From NCBI GenBank assembly GCA_007118495.1, contig SKRM01000031.1, positions 1 to 64,000 on the forward strand: a stretch of DNA of 64,000 nucleotides, read 5' to 3'. How positions within the stretch are numbered: the stretch's first letter is position 1; the number at the start of each line of letters is the position of its first letter. This document shows, piece after piece, positions 23,823 to 32,566 of this stretch. Position numbers and translations under genes: made by a program. A model generated the notes under the pieces. That model did not search any database. It was not told the origin of the DNA and saw only the letters and a list, made by a program, of their open reading frames with translations. The stretch comes from Bacteroidales bacterium (GTDB lineage Bacteria > Bacteroidota > Bacteroidia > Bacteroidales > UBA7960).

Positions 23823-26225
23823 ATGGATATTCAATACGTTGGTGAGCATTTGTTTTGGGGTTATTTTGGGCGTTTTGCCTTATTTATGGCCTTCTTTTCT
23901 GCGATTGTCTCTGCCTTTGCCTATTGGCGCGGTGCTGATTCTGCCCTCATCGACTACAGGCAGTGGAAAAGTTGGGGACGAAGAGCTTTCAGGTTTCACA
24001 GCCTCATGGTCGGACTGGCATCTTTTGCCCTGATTTTTATTTTGCTTAGCAGGTTTTACGAATACCGCTATGTCTGGATGCATATGGAGAATGATCTTGC
24101 ACTTGGATACAAGATAGCAAGTTTTTGGGCAGGGCAGGAGGGAAGTCTTTTGTTTTGGGCCCTTTGCCAGGTGGCCTTTGGTTTGTTGCTCATTCGCTTT
24201 GCCCGGCAGTGGGAGGCTCCTGTGATGGGAGTTTTTGCACTATCGCAGGTGTTTATGATCAGCATGTTGCTGGGTTTGCGCTTCGGTGCATTGCGGATAG
24301 GGTTTGACCCTTTTTTGCTGTTACGTCTTTCGCCTGAAAACATTGACAACCATTTTTTCCATAACCCTGAATATTTAAGCTTCATTGCTGATGGCAACGG
24401 GCTGAACCCTTTGTTGCGTAACTTTTGGATGTTGTCTCACCCACCGGTCACCTTTATTGGTTATGCAGCTGTGCTGGTACCTTTTGCATATGCGCTTTCG
24501 GGGCTATGGAAAAGACAATATCATGGGTGGATACGTCCGGCTTTGCCCTGGACTGTTTTGGCGGTATTTTTTCTGGGTGCGGGAATCTTATTGGGTGGTG
24601 TATGGGCATATGAATCGCTCACATTTGGAGGTTTTTGGGCATGGGATCCCATTGAAAACGCTTCACTTGTTCCCTGGTTGATTTTGGTGGCAGGGCTTCA
24701 CCTGATGCTTGTATCATATAAACGAAAACACAGCTACTTTCCTGCTTTTCTGTTTATCATGCTGTCATTTGTATTCGTGATCTATGCAACTTACCTGACC
24801 CGTAGCGGTGTGTTGTCAGAAACTTCGGTGCATTCATTTGGCAGTGACGGAATGGGCAGGCATATCCTGATCTATTTGTTTTCATTTCTGGTATTGGGAT
24901 TGGTTTTATTATTCAGACGCTACAGCCAACTCCCTTCAAAAGACAACGAAGAAGTATTTACCAGAGAGTTCTGGCTTTTTGTTGGGGCTTTGGTGCTGGT
25001 ACTTTCAGCATTTCAGGTGATCTTTTCTACATCCATCCCGGTTTTTAATAAGCTGCTTGGAACCAATATGGCTCCTCCGGTTGATGTGGTAAATTATTAC
25101 AATACCTGGCAACTTCCGTTTGCAGTTGTAATTGCCATACTTATTGCCGTCACCCATTTTATTGGCTGGGGCCGGAATGATTACAAAACGTTTTTAAAGA
25201 ATATGGCACTTCCCCTGGGGTTATCATTGGTTGTGTCACTGCTTTTTATTCTTTTTTACGGCATCAGCGGAACAGGATATGTGCTTATGCTGCTGGCATC
25301 ATCCTTTGCCATTTTCTCTTCACTTGACATGCTTTTCCGTTTCAGAAAGCGATTGATGAATACAGGTGCGGCTATTAGCCATCTGGGTATGGCGATGTTT
25401 ATCCTGGCTACATTGCTCACTTTTTCAAAAAAAACCACCATCTCAGAAAATACTTCAGGATATTTTCTTGGTGAAAATTTTCCTGAAACTGAAAACCTCT
25501 TGCTGATCAAAGGCGAAGTTCTTCCGATGGGAGAGTACCATGTAACATATGTGGGTCGGACCTTTGATGGAGAAAGATACCTATACCAGGTTGATTTTTT
25601 AAAGGAAAACAAAGAGGGTGACTTTTATCTGGCATTTAGCTCTTTCCCCACCATTCTGTTAAACGAAAGGATGGGAAATGTGTATGAGCCTTATGCCCGG
25701 ATCTTTCCCCTCAGGGATATATTTACTTACGTGACTTTTGCCGATTTGTCTCAGCAAGAATTGCCTGAACCCTATGCCCTGCTTGATGAAATCAGGATTG
25801 CCCTGAATGACAGCATTCCATTTGGTAATAACATTTTAGTATTAAATGGGATTGAAACCGACTCAGAACCTGGACAGATTGATCCCGACAACCTGTCGAT
25901 TACTGCCAGGGCTGAGGTTGTAACCCATTTTGGCAGGTCGTACACAGTAGCCCCAACATACATGATCAGAAATGGCCAGATTATGTTCAGAGATGATAGT
26001 ATCAAAGACCTTGATCTGATGATCAGATTCCGCAGGGTAACTGATGAACCTTATACCATTGTTTTAGAAGTTTATGAAGAAAGGCCAGAATTCATTATCA
26101 TTAAAACGGTGATCTTTCCTTTAATCAATCTGCTGTGGCTAAGCATTATTATCATGCTTGCAGGCTTGTGGATCGCTTTTCGGAAGCGTTACCTGGCAGC
26201 AGTAAATGTGGATAAAAAAGAGTGA
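23823..26225 (+). CDS. ccmF: CcmF-type cytochrome c haem lyase (CcmF/CcsA family)
   Basis: An 800-aa polytopic membrane protein of the haem-handling family that attaches haem to apocytochrome c outside the inner membrane. The tryptophan-rich haem-binding WWD-type motif is FGGFWAWDPIENASLVPW at about 268-286, and the CcmF N-terminal segment with GQEGSLLFWALC is near 103-114. About 14 hydrophobic helices are visible, then a large soluble domain (about 530-770) before a final helix. Databases often label this Bacteroidota form CcsA. No other ccm gene is adjacent. Cytochrome c maturation fits an organism with respiratory chains, such as the reductase encoded later in the window. Confidence 0.9.
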   Translation: MDIQYVGEHLFWGYFGRFALFMAFFSAIVSAFAYWRGADSALIDYRQWKSWGRRAFRFHSLMVGLASFALIFILLSRFYEYRYVWMHMENDLALGYKIASFWAGQEGSLLFWALCQVAFGLLLIRFARQWEAPVMGVFALSQVFMISMLLGLRFGALRIGFDPFLLLRLSPENIDNHFFHNPEYLSFIADGNGLNPLLRNFWMLSHPPVTFIGYAAVLVPFAYALSGLWKRQYHGWIRPALPWTVLAVFFLGAGILLGGVWAYESLTFGGFWAWDPIENASLVPWLILVAGLHLMLVSYKRKHSYFPAFLFIMLSFVFVIYATYLTRSGVLSETSVHSFGSDGMGRHILIYLFSFLVLGLVLLFRRYSQLPSKDNEEVFTREFWLFVGALVLVLSAFQVIFSTSIPVFNKLLGTNMAPPVDVVNYYNTWQLPFAVVIAILIAVTHFIGWGRNDYKTFLKNMALPLGLSLVVSLLFILFYGISGTGYVLMLLASSFAIFSSLDMLFRFRKRLMNTGAAISHLGMAMFILATLLTFSKKTTISENTSGYFLGENFPETENLLLIKGEVLPMGEYHVTYVGRTFDGERYLYQVDFLKENKEGDFYLAFSSFPTILLNERMGNVYEPYARIFPLRDIFTYVTFADLSQQELPEPYALLDEIRIALNDSIPFGNNILVLNGIETDSEPGQIDPDNLSITARAEVVTHFGRSYTVAPTYMIRNGQIMFRDDSIKDLDLMIRFRRVTDEPYTIVLEVYEERPEFIIIKTVIFPLINLLWLSIIIMLAGLWIAFRKRYLAAVNVDKKE

Positions 26226-26226
26226 T

Positions 26227-27021
26227 ATGACCACCATGGAACCCATCAGAAGCATCGTGTTGCTGGGCGCCGGAAATGTGGCCTTCCATCTTGGCACTGC
26301 TTTTAAACAGGCAGGTTTGGATGTTCTGCAGGTTTATAGCCGAACCATGCATTCGGCAAAAATTCTGGCGCATACATTGGGATGCCAGGCCACCAACCAA
26401 CTGTCAGAATTAACCCCTGGGGCTGACATTTACATCATTTCTGTCACTGACGATGCAATTGCTGATGTGGTCAGAGAATTTCCGCATCATGGCAGCTTTC
26501 TTGTCCATACATCAGGCAGTATCTCAATCGATGTGCTATCAGCCTGCACAGACAGATATGGAGTATTCTACCCGTTGCAAACATTTTCGAAAGGCATATC
26601 AATTGACTACACAAGCATTCCTGTTTGTCTTGAATCGGTTCAGGAAACAGACAGCACGGGTTTGGAACGCTTTGCAAGATTAATGACGAACTCGGTTCAT
26701 TGGGTGAATTCAGATAAGCGCAGACAACTGCATATTGCAGCGGTATTTGCCTGTAATTTTGTGAACCACATGTACGCAATGGCCGCTGATGTGGCCGGAT
26801 CAGCAGCATTACCCTTTGAACTGCTCAGGCCCTTGATCAGAGAAACTGCCAGAAAGGCTCTGATGGCTGAACCCCAAACAGTGCAAACTGGTCCGGCACG
26901 CCGAAAAAACCACAAGGTAATAGAAACACATTTGTCACTTTTATCGGGTAGCCAAAGCTTGCAGCGAATGTATAAGCTTATTAGTGAGGATATTATGAAT
27001 ACTTACCTTGGCAAGGAATAA
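26227..27021 (+). CDS. Rossmann-like/DUF2520 dehydrogenase-family protein
   Basis: A 264-aa protein with an N-terminal NAD(P)-binding fold (IVLLGAGNVAFHLG) and the C-terminal DUF2520 helical domain (AAVFACNFVNHMYAMAADV), related in layout to pyrroline-5-carboxylate reductase and ketopantoate reductase. I set the start at 26227, one base after the ccmF stop; an in-frame start at 26206 would overlap ccmF. The substrate is unknown. It is followed 15 bp later by kdsC and appears to belong to the same forward operon. Confidence 0.88.
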   Translation: MTTMEPIRSIVLLGAGNVAFHLGTAFKQAGLDVLQVYSRTMHSAKILAHTLGCQATNQLSELTPGADIYIISVTDDAIADVVREFPHHGSFLVHTSGSISIDVLSACTDRYGVFYPLQTFSKGISIDYTSIPVCLESVQETDSTGLERFARLMTNSVHWVNSDKRRQLHIAAVFACNFVNHMYAMAADVAGSAALPFELLRPLIRETARKALMAEPQTVQTGPARRKNHKVIETHLSLLSGSQSLQRMYKLISEDIMNTYLGKE

Positions 27022-27036
27022 ATAAATTAACAAACC

Positions 27037-27558
27037 ATGACGAATTATAAACAACTGCTCGGTGATGTCAAGACTTTTATTTTTGATGTTGACGGGGTGA
27101 TGACCGATGGAATAGTACTGCTTACCGCTGAAGGAGAAATGCTCAGAAGCATGAATGTTAAAGATGGATATGCCCTGCAACTTGCCGTAAAAAAGGGCTA
27201 CCGCATCATCATCATATCAGGGGGGAGATGTGAGGCTGTCAGAAAACGCTTTCAATTATTGGGCGTAAAGGATATATTTTTAGGGGTTTCTCATAAAATC
27301 AGTGTTTGGCAAGAGTTGATGGACCGGGGCGATATTGACCCCATGCGTACATTGTACATGGGTGATGATATTCCTGATTTTGAAGTGATGGAAAAGGTGG
27401 GGGTACCAGCGTGTCCGGCCGATGCAGTTGAAGAAATTAAAAAGATCTCCAAATATATTTCTTCTTTTAATGGTGGTTATGGCTGTGTGCGGGATGTTCT
27501 TGAGCAGGTGATGAAAGTGCATGGCACCTGGTTCAACGAAGACGGCTTTACCTGGTAA
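27037..27558 (+). CDS. kdsC: KdsC-type HAD phosphatase (Kdo 8-phosphate phosphatase)
   Basis: A 173-aa HAD hydrolase of the cap-less C0 type. It dephosphorylates 3-deoxy-D-manno-octulosonate 8-phosphate to Kdo for lipopolysaccharide core synthesis. Motif I is FIFDVDGVMTDG, motif II IIISGG and motif IV YMGDDIPDFEVM. Length is as expected for KdsC. Together with lpxB further along, it indicates a Gram-negative envelope with lipid A. Close paralogues act on other sugars, so the substrate is inferred. Confidence 0.88.
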   Translation: MTNYKQLLGDVKTFIFDVDGVMTDGIVLLTAEGEMLRSMNVKDGYALQLAVKKGYRIIIISGGRCEAVRKRFQLLGVKDIFLGVSHKISVWQELMDRGDIDPMRTLYMGDDIPDFEVMEKVGVPACPADAVEEIKKISKYISSFNGGYGCVRDVLEQVMKVHGTWFNEDGFTW

Positions 27559-27594
27559 TGGACAAATGCATTTATTTGGTGTTGAATTTTAACT

Positions 27595-28212
27595 ATGATG
27601 AACTTGTTGCAATGTTTTAACCAGTTTGATATCATCCTGGCTTCGCAGTCACCCAGACGAAAAGCCTTACTCGAAAATGCCGATATTCCGTTCCGTGTTG
27701 AGGTGAGGCCCACGCCCGAAATATTTTCAGGCAACCTTGCTCCGGTTGACGTAGTCAGGTTATTGTGCAGAGAAAAGGCACGGTGTTTTTCAGAAGAATT
27801 AAAAGATAACCGTGTTGTGGTAATAGCTGCAGATACCATTGTGGTTCACAAGGGTCAGATCATCAATAAACCAGAAGACGCTGAACATGCATTCAATATG
27901 TTGAGTACACTTTCGGGCGACACCCATGAGGTATATACTGGCGTATGCATAAGACACCGCTCAGAAGAGCTTGTTTTTTATGACCATTCATTAGTCACTT
28001 TCAGAGAGTTTACTCCGGATGAAATATGGTATTATGTCAGGAATTACGCACCCTTTGACAAAGCGGGCGCCTATGGTATCCAAGACTGGATAGGCACTGT
28101 GGGGATTACCAAAATAGAAGGGTCCCACCACAATGTGATGGGACTCCCTGTTCATATGCTGTATACCCGGTTAAAGGAGATGCTGTGTCAGATCAGTTCC
28201 GTCTCCCCATAA
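27595..28212 (+). CDS. maf: Maf-like nucleoside triphosphate pyrophosphatase
   Basis: A 205-aa Maf/YhdE-family house-cleaning pyrophosphatase that hydrolyses dTTP, UTP or modified pyrimidine nucleotides and is linked to septum control in other bacteria. The active-site loop is LASQSPRRKALLE, followed by AADTIVV with the catalytic Asp and the KPEDAEHAFNMLSTLSG segment. The last 20 bases overlap the end of the convergent zinc peptidase gene. Confidence 0.93.
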   Translation: MMNLLQCFNQFDIILASQSPRRKALLENADIPFRVEVRPTPEIFSGNLAPVDVVRLLCREKARCFSEELKDNRVVVIAADTIVVHKGQIINKPEDAEHAFNMLSTLSGDTHEVYTGVCIRHRSEELVFYDHSLVTFREFTPDEIWYYVRNYAPFDKAGAYGIQDWIGTVGITKIEGSHHNVMGLPVHMLYTRLKEMLCQISSVSP

Positions 28213-28870
28213 AAATCATAATATAATACATCAGGGTTGCAAGTGATGCCAATGCTGCGACCACATAAGTGAGGGCAGCCCATTTGAGGGCATCCTTAGC
28301 GTTGCTGTGTTCTTCACCAACGGTAATACCCGTATCGGTGAGCCATGCGAGTGCTCTGCGTGTAGCATCAAATTCAACGGGCAGTGTAACAAAACTAAAC
28401 AGCGTAGTGGCTGCAAACATGATGATTCCGGCCAGTAAAATTCCGGGTGCAGTTTCAACCATCAGAATACCTGCCAGCAAAACCCATTGCATATAACGTG
28501 AACTGACGCTGATAACAGGTACAAGAGCTGAGCGCATTTTAAGAAACGCATAAGCCCTGGCATGTTGTACGGCGTGTCCGCATTCATGTGCCGATACTGC
28601 AGCAGCAGCTACTGAGCGTCCCTGATAAACTTCGGGACTCAGATTAACGGTGCGGTCTAAGGGGTTGTAATGGTCGGTGAGGCGTCCGGGGGTGGATATA
28701 ACCCTTACGTTTTCCACACCACTTTCGCGAAGCATTTTTTCTGCAATTTCCTTGCCTGATAAGCCACTGCGCAAAGGCATCCGTGAGTACTTGGCAAAGC
28801 GTGATTTAAGCCGGGATGATACCATCCAGCTCAGGAGCATGAATATACCGAAAATGATGAAAATTTCCAT
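28193..28870 (-). CDS. YugP-type membrane zinc metallopeptidase
   Basis: A 225-aa membrane protein of the Zn-peptidase family exemplified by Bacillus YugP. An N-terminal helix (FIIFGIFMLLSWMVSS) is followed by the zinc-binding motif AAVSAHECGHAVQHA (HExxH variant HECGH, about residue 93), then two or three further helices and the EFDATRRAL segment with a likely third ligand. Probable role: membrane-associated proteolysis or quality control. It is convergent with maf. Confidence 0.92.
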   Translation of the reverse strand: MEIFIIFGIFMLLSWMVSSRLKSRFAKYSRMPLRSGLSGKEIAEKMLRESGVENVRVISTPGRLTDHYNPLDRTVNLSPEVYQGRSVAAAAVSAHECGHAVQHARAYAFLKMRSALVPVISVSSRYMQWVLLAGILMVETAPGILLAGIIMFAATTLFSFVTLPVEFDATRRALAWLTDTGITVGEEHSNAKDALKWAALTYVVAALASLATLMYYIMIFMGRRN

Positions 28871-29013
28871 TTTATAAGTTTTATATATAGTTCATAACAG
28901 GTTGGGCAAAATTACTCAAAAAACGGACCAGTTGATGATTGCTGCCAAATTGGCGGTTGTTAAAAAAAGTTAAGCCTGTTAATACTTTGATTCAGGCCTT
29001 TTTTGCGCCACTG

Positions 29014-29045
29014 TTTGTAATCAGTGAATATTCTCATTAGTTTTG
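29014..29045 (+). promoter_or_regulatory. Bacteroidota-type promoter for the surE-lpxB operon
   Basis: TTTG at 29014-29017 and TAGTTTTG at 29038-29045 with a 20-base spacer match the consensus well. The leader to surE would be about 105 bases, long enough to carry regulation. It is the only strong box in the 285-base gap between the divergent zinc peptidase gene and surE. Confidence 0.65.
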
Positions 29046-29155
29046 TAAAAGACAAACGGACAAATTGATATTAGCCGTGACCATTATGCAATAAATGGTT
29101 GCATAACCATGGGATGGTGATTTCAATCTAACCTCTTTAATCAAACAATGCCCAA

Positions 29156-29935
29156 ATGAACAAACCTTTGATCTTGGTTACCAATGATGACGGAGTAATG
29201 GCACCAGGCATACGCCACCTGGTAAAATACATGATCGAACTCGGAGAGGTTGTGGTTGTTGCACCAGACAAACCCCAAAGTGGAATGGGACACGCAGTTA
29301 CCATAACCAATCCCCTCAGGCTTGAAAAAATAACTGTTGATGGAGATCATGATGAATATAGTTGCAGCGGAACGCCAGTTGACTGCGTTAAGCTGGGGGT
29401 GAAAGTGGTACTCAAGCGTAAACCTGATTTACTGGTTTCAGGCATTAACCATGGTGCCAATTCTTCAATCAATGTAATCTACAGCGGAACCATGTCTGCA
29501 GCTATCGAAGGCGCCATGGAAGGAATCCCATCCATTGGTTTTTCATTGTTAGATTATCGGTTTGATGCAGATTTTACCCAATCTGAGCGCTTTATCAAAG
29601 CCATTGCCCTGAATACGTTGAAGTATGGCTTACCAAAAGGAATTTGCCTGAATGTCAATATACCGGCCGTTAAACACGATATGATAAAAGGAGTAAAAAT
29701 ATGTAGGCAGGCCCGTGGAAACTGGGATGAGTCATTTGATCACCGGAATGATCCCAGAGGAAAGGATTATTATTGGCTGGCCGGGCGGTTTGACCTTCAT
29801 GAGAACAGCAATGAAACTGATGAGTGGGCCCTGGCTGATAATTATATTTCGGTGGTGCCGACACAATTTGATCTGACGGCCCATGATCTGATTCCTGAAA
29901 TTACCAAATGGACTTTCGATGTTGAACAAAGATAA
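29156..29935 (+). CDS. surE: 5'/3'-nucleotidase SurE
   Basis: A 259-aa SurE acid phosphatase acting on nucleoside monophosphates. Metal-binding residues are in LVTNDDGVMAPG (DD pair) and the family signature SGINHGANSSINVIYSGT is intact. Length is typical. The last 17 bases overlap the start of a small membrane-protein gene, suggesting coupled translation and a shared operon with lpxB. Confidence 0.96.
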   Translation: MNKPLILVTNDDGVMAPGIRHLVKYMIELGEVVVVAPDKPQSGMGHAVTITNPLRLEKITVDGDHDEYSCSGTPVDCVKLGVKVVLKRKPDLLVSGINHGANSSINVIYSGTMSAAIEGAMEGIPSIGFSLLDYRFDADFTQSERFIKAIALNTLKYGLPKGICLNVNIPAVKHDMIKGVKICRQARGNWDESFDHRNDPRGKDYYWLAGRFDLHENSNETDEWALADNYISVVPTQFDLTAHDLIPEITKWTFDVEQR

Positions 29936-30197
29936 CTGGGTGCTGGGATTTTTGCTTGGTTTACTGGTTCCCATGGTGGTATATGGTATAATCCTTCTGA
30001 TTCTGATGCCCCATGGTCATGTTGACGGATTGATTTACCGGCCAAGACCAAATGCACCGTCGCTTGCAGCAATATGTTCAAATCTTTTTCTTTTCAGGTA
30101 CTACATGGTAAACAAGAAATTTGATCGCACAGGCCGGGGATTGTTGCTGGTTACTTTTGCCCTGATTCTCTTTTCCTTTTACTTTTTTTCCAGATAA
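29919..30197 (+). CDS. Small membrane protein, unknown function
   Basis: A 92-aa protein with two strong hydrophobic helices at about 8-28 and 75-90, and a central soluble loop HVDGLIYRPRPNAPSLAAIC followed by FRYYMVNKKFDRTGRG. The RYY-NKKFDRTGRG part is basic and probably cytoplasmic. It overlaps surE by 17 bases and ends 4 bases before lpxB, so it is almost certainly part of the operon. The position next to a lipid A gene hints at an envelope role, which is inference only. Confidence 0.8.
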   Translation: MLNKDNWVLGFLLGLLVPMVVYGIILLILMPHGHVDGLIYRPRPNAPSLAAICSNLFLFRYYMVNKKFDRTGRGLLLVTFALILFSFYFFSR

Positions 30198-30201
30198 ACC
30201 A

Positions 30202-31326
30202 ATGGCCAGATATTATATCATAGCAGGTGAAGCTTCGGGCGACATGCATGCTGCCAACCTGATGCGTGAGATCATGGTTAAAGATCGCCACGCATGTTTC
30301 AGATTTTGGGGAGGTGACCGCATGGCAGAACTTGGGGGCAAGCCGGTGAGACACATCAATGAGCTTGCTTTTATGGGCTTTATGGAAGTGGCTGCCAACC
30401 TGCCGACAATTTTACGGAATATCCGTTTCTGTAAGCGCGATATCATTTCTTTCAGCCCCGATGTGCTGATACTTGTTGATTATCCTGGCTTTAACCTCAG
30501 GATGGCAGAATTTGCCCATCAGCAGTCTTTCAAGGTGGCTTATTACATTAGCCCACAGGTATGGGCCTGGAAGCAATCACGGGTTGCAAAAATCAAACGT
30601 TTTGTTGACAAAATGCTTGTGATCCTTCCTTTTGAAAAAGAATTTTATGCAAAGCATGGTCTTGAGGTAGAGTTTCCCGGCCATCCCCTTTTGGATGAGC
30701 TTGATCGGGACAATCCTGAAGAAGAGCATGTATTTTATGAAATAAATAAACTGCCACAAAAACCCATTGTGGCACTGCTGCCTGGCAGCAGGAAACAAGA
30801 GATAAGCCGGATGCTCGCAAAGATGGTTGCTGTTGCAGACTATTTTCCCGACTATCAGTTTGTTGTTGCAGGAGTGCCTGCCTTTGGGACCTCTTATTAT
30901 AATCAGTTCTTTAAAAAAAACAACATATCTCTGGTTTATAACCAGACTTACTCTTTGCTAAGACATGCCAGGGCCGCGCTTGTAGCCTCCGGAACAGCCA
31001 CCCTTGAGACAGCTCTGCTTGGTGCACCGCAGGTTGTATGTTACAAAGCCAACCGCGTATCTTATTTTATCGCCCGTAAGCTGGTAAAAATCAAATATAT
31101 TTCACTAGTTAACCTGATCATGGATAAACCCCTTGTCAGAGAATTAATCCAGGATGGTTTTTCAGGGCAGACCCTGGTGGGCGAATTGGACAGCATATTG
31201 CACGATGACACCATTCGGAATACCATGCTGGAGGGTTATGCTGAACTCAAGATCAGGCTTGGCGGAACAGGTGCATCGGCAAGGGCTGCGCAGTGTATTA
31301 CAGATATGATAGATTCCAGACCTTAA
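30202..31326 (+). CDS. lpxB: Lipid-A-disaccharide synthase
   Basis: A 374-aa GT19 glycosyltransferase that joins UDP-diacylglucosamine and lipid X to make the lipid A disaccharide at the inner membrane. The start YYIIAGEASGDMHAANLM is diagnostic. Further landmarks are YYISPQVWAWKQSR, FPGHPLLDE, LLPGSRKQEI and SGTATLETALLG. Full length. It is between the small membrane protein and the SpoIID-like gene in a tight operon. Confidence 0.96.
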   Translation: MARYYIIAGEASGDMHAANLMREIMVKDRHACFRFWGGDRMAELGGKPVRHINELAFMGFMEVAANLPTILRNIRFCKRDIISFSPDVLILVDYPGFNLRMAEFAHQQSFKVAYYISPQVWAWKQSRVAKIKRFVDKMLVILPFEKEFYAKHGLEVEFPGHPLLDELDRDNPEEEHVFYEINKLPQKPIVALLPGSRKQEISRMLAKMVAVADYFPDYQFVVAGVPAFGTSYYNQFFKKNNISLVYNQTYSLLRHARAALVASGTATLETALLGAPQVVCYKANRVSYFIARKLVKIKYISLVNLIMDKPLVRELIQDGFSGQTLVGELDSILHDDTIRNTMLEGYAELKIRLGGTGASARAAQCITDMIDSRP

Positions 31327-31328
31327 GT

Positions 31329-32477
31329 ATGCTAAAGCGGCTAATCCTGACAATTATAGCATTTCATGTGCTGGTGTTTGTATCACATGCGTGGCCACCC
31401 GAAACCATTGATGTGGGGATATTTCATGACCGTCGGCCATCAGGGGTTACCATTATTCCTGCTTCGGGCGCATATAAGCTGACCGACGCCGGGGGTGGTA
31501 TTATTTGTGAACTGTCACTACATGAGTCGGTACGTATAGAATCAATGGGTGACCACCTGGCAGTAAGCTGGTCAGATACTACAGTATATCTGCGTGGTGA
31601 AATGCACTTAAAGGGCATCCGCTGGGAGAATTTTTTTATTGTGCGTGCTGATGGCATTCCATACAGAATCTATGATGATGACCTCATTATCAGGCCAGGA
31701 GCAGGAGGTTTAAGTTTTGTAAACAGGGTCGCACTTGAAAAGTATATTGCCGGGGTGGTACAATCTGAATCAGGCTGGAGCAGACATCCGTCATTTTATG
31801 AGGTACAGGCAATAATTGCCCGCACATATGCCCTAAGAAATCAGCAGACAAACGGACATCATGGTTTTGATCTTTGTGATGGAGTGCATTGCCAGGCCTA
31901 TTACGGACGGACAGCCTATGAACATATTATTGAAGCAGTTTACCTGACCAGGGGTGAGGTAGTTGTTGATGTCTCAGGAAATCTTATCAATGCTGTGTAT
32001 CACGCCAATTGTGGAGGTGAAACCGTGGCCAGCGAGCATGTCTGGCAGCAGGCCGAACCCTATTTAAAACAGGTTTTTGACCCCCATTGCGAAGGTCAAC
32101 CCGGGTCAACCTGGCAAACCACCATCGGACAAGAAGAACTTTTCAGTTTTTTGGCTGGAAATTTCGGGCTTGTGCCAAATGCATCGCAAAGAAGCCAGAT
32201 ACTGTCTTTTTCACAGGAACAACGCACACACTACCTCATACCATTTCGACAGGTTTCACTTCGTTTTATAAGGTCAGCATTCAACCTGAGGAGCACCTTT
32301 TTTACTTTTTCACATTATAATGACCAGTTATTTATCCAGGGAAGGGGATATGGTCATGGTGTGGGCCTTTGCCAGGAGGGAGCCATGGAGATGGCCAGAA
32401 AAGGATACAGGCGTGAAGAAATTATCAGCTTTTACTACCAAAATGTCAGGCTGACCGAACTTCATGGTGGTCAGTAA
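31329..32477 (+). CDS. SpoIID/LytB-domain protein
   Basis: A 382-aa exported protein with a signal peptide (LILTIIAFHVLVFVSHAW). The start at 31329 is two bases after lpxB; an upstream start would overlap it. The SpoIID domain, a lytic transglycosylase on denuded peptidoglycan in sporulating bacteria, is recognised by QSESGWSRHPSFYEVQAIIA, AYYGRTAYEH, the NAVYHANCGGET segment and GRGYGHGVGLCQEGAMEMA. In non-sporulating Bacteroidota it is probably a cell-wall glycan-cleaving or amidase-enhancing protein. Confidence 0.92.
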   Translation: MLKRLILTIIAFHVLVFVSHAWPPETIDVGIFHDRRPSGVTIIPASGAYKLTDAGGGIICELSLHESVRIESMGDHLAVSWSDTTVYLRGEMHLKGIRWENFFIVRADGIPYRIYDDDLIIRPGAGGLSFVNRVALEKYIAGVVQSESGWSRHPSFYEVQAIIARTYALRNQQTNGHHGFDLCDGVHCQAYYGRTAYEHIIEAVYLTRGEVVVDVSGNLINAVYHANCGGETVASEHVWQQAEPYLKQVFDPHCEGQPGSTWQTTIGQEELFSFLAGNFGLVPNASQRSQILSFSQEQRTHYLIPFRQVSLRFIRSAFNLRSTFFTFSHYNDQLFIQGRGYGHGVGLCQEGAMEMARKGYRREEIISFYYQNVRLTELHGGQ

Positions 32478-32524
32478 CCCTTTTAAACCAAAAAAGCTTC
32501 CGCTTACGCTTTCTCCTTCATGGG

Positions 32525-32559
32525 TTTGCTCAGGTAAACAACCCGGGTAAGTAGTTTTG
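32525..32559 (+). promoter_or_regulatory. Possible internal promoter before comEC
   Basis: TTTG at 32525-32528 and TAGTTTTG at 32552-32559, spacer 23. The predicted transcript start would fall right at the comEC ATG (32567), giving a leaderless or near-leaderless message. The long spacer lowers confidence. Confidence 0.4.
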
Positions 32560-32566
32560 CAGACAG

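Noticed and set aside
28970-29008. Possible terminator hairpin with AGCCTG/CAGGCCT
   Set aside because: The stem is imperfect with a long loop, and no gene ends there on the strand that has the T-run.
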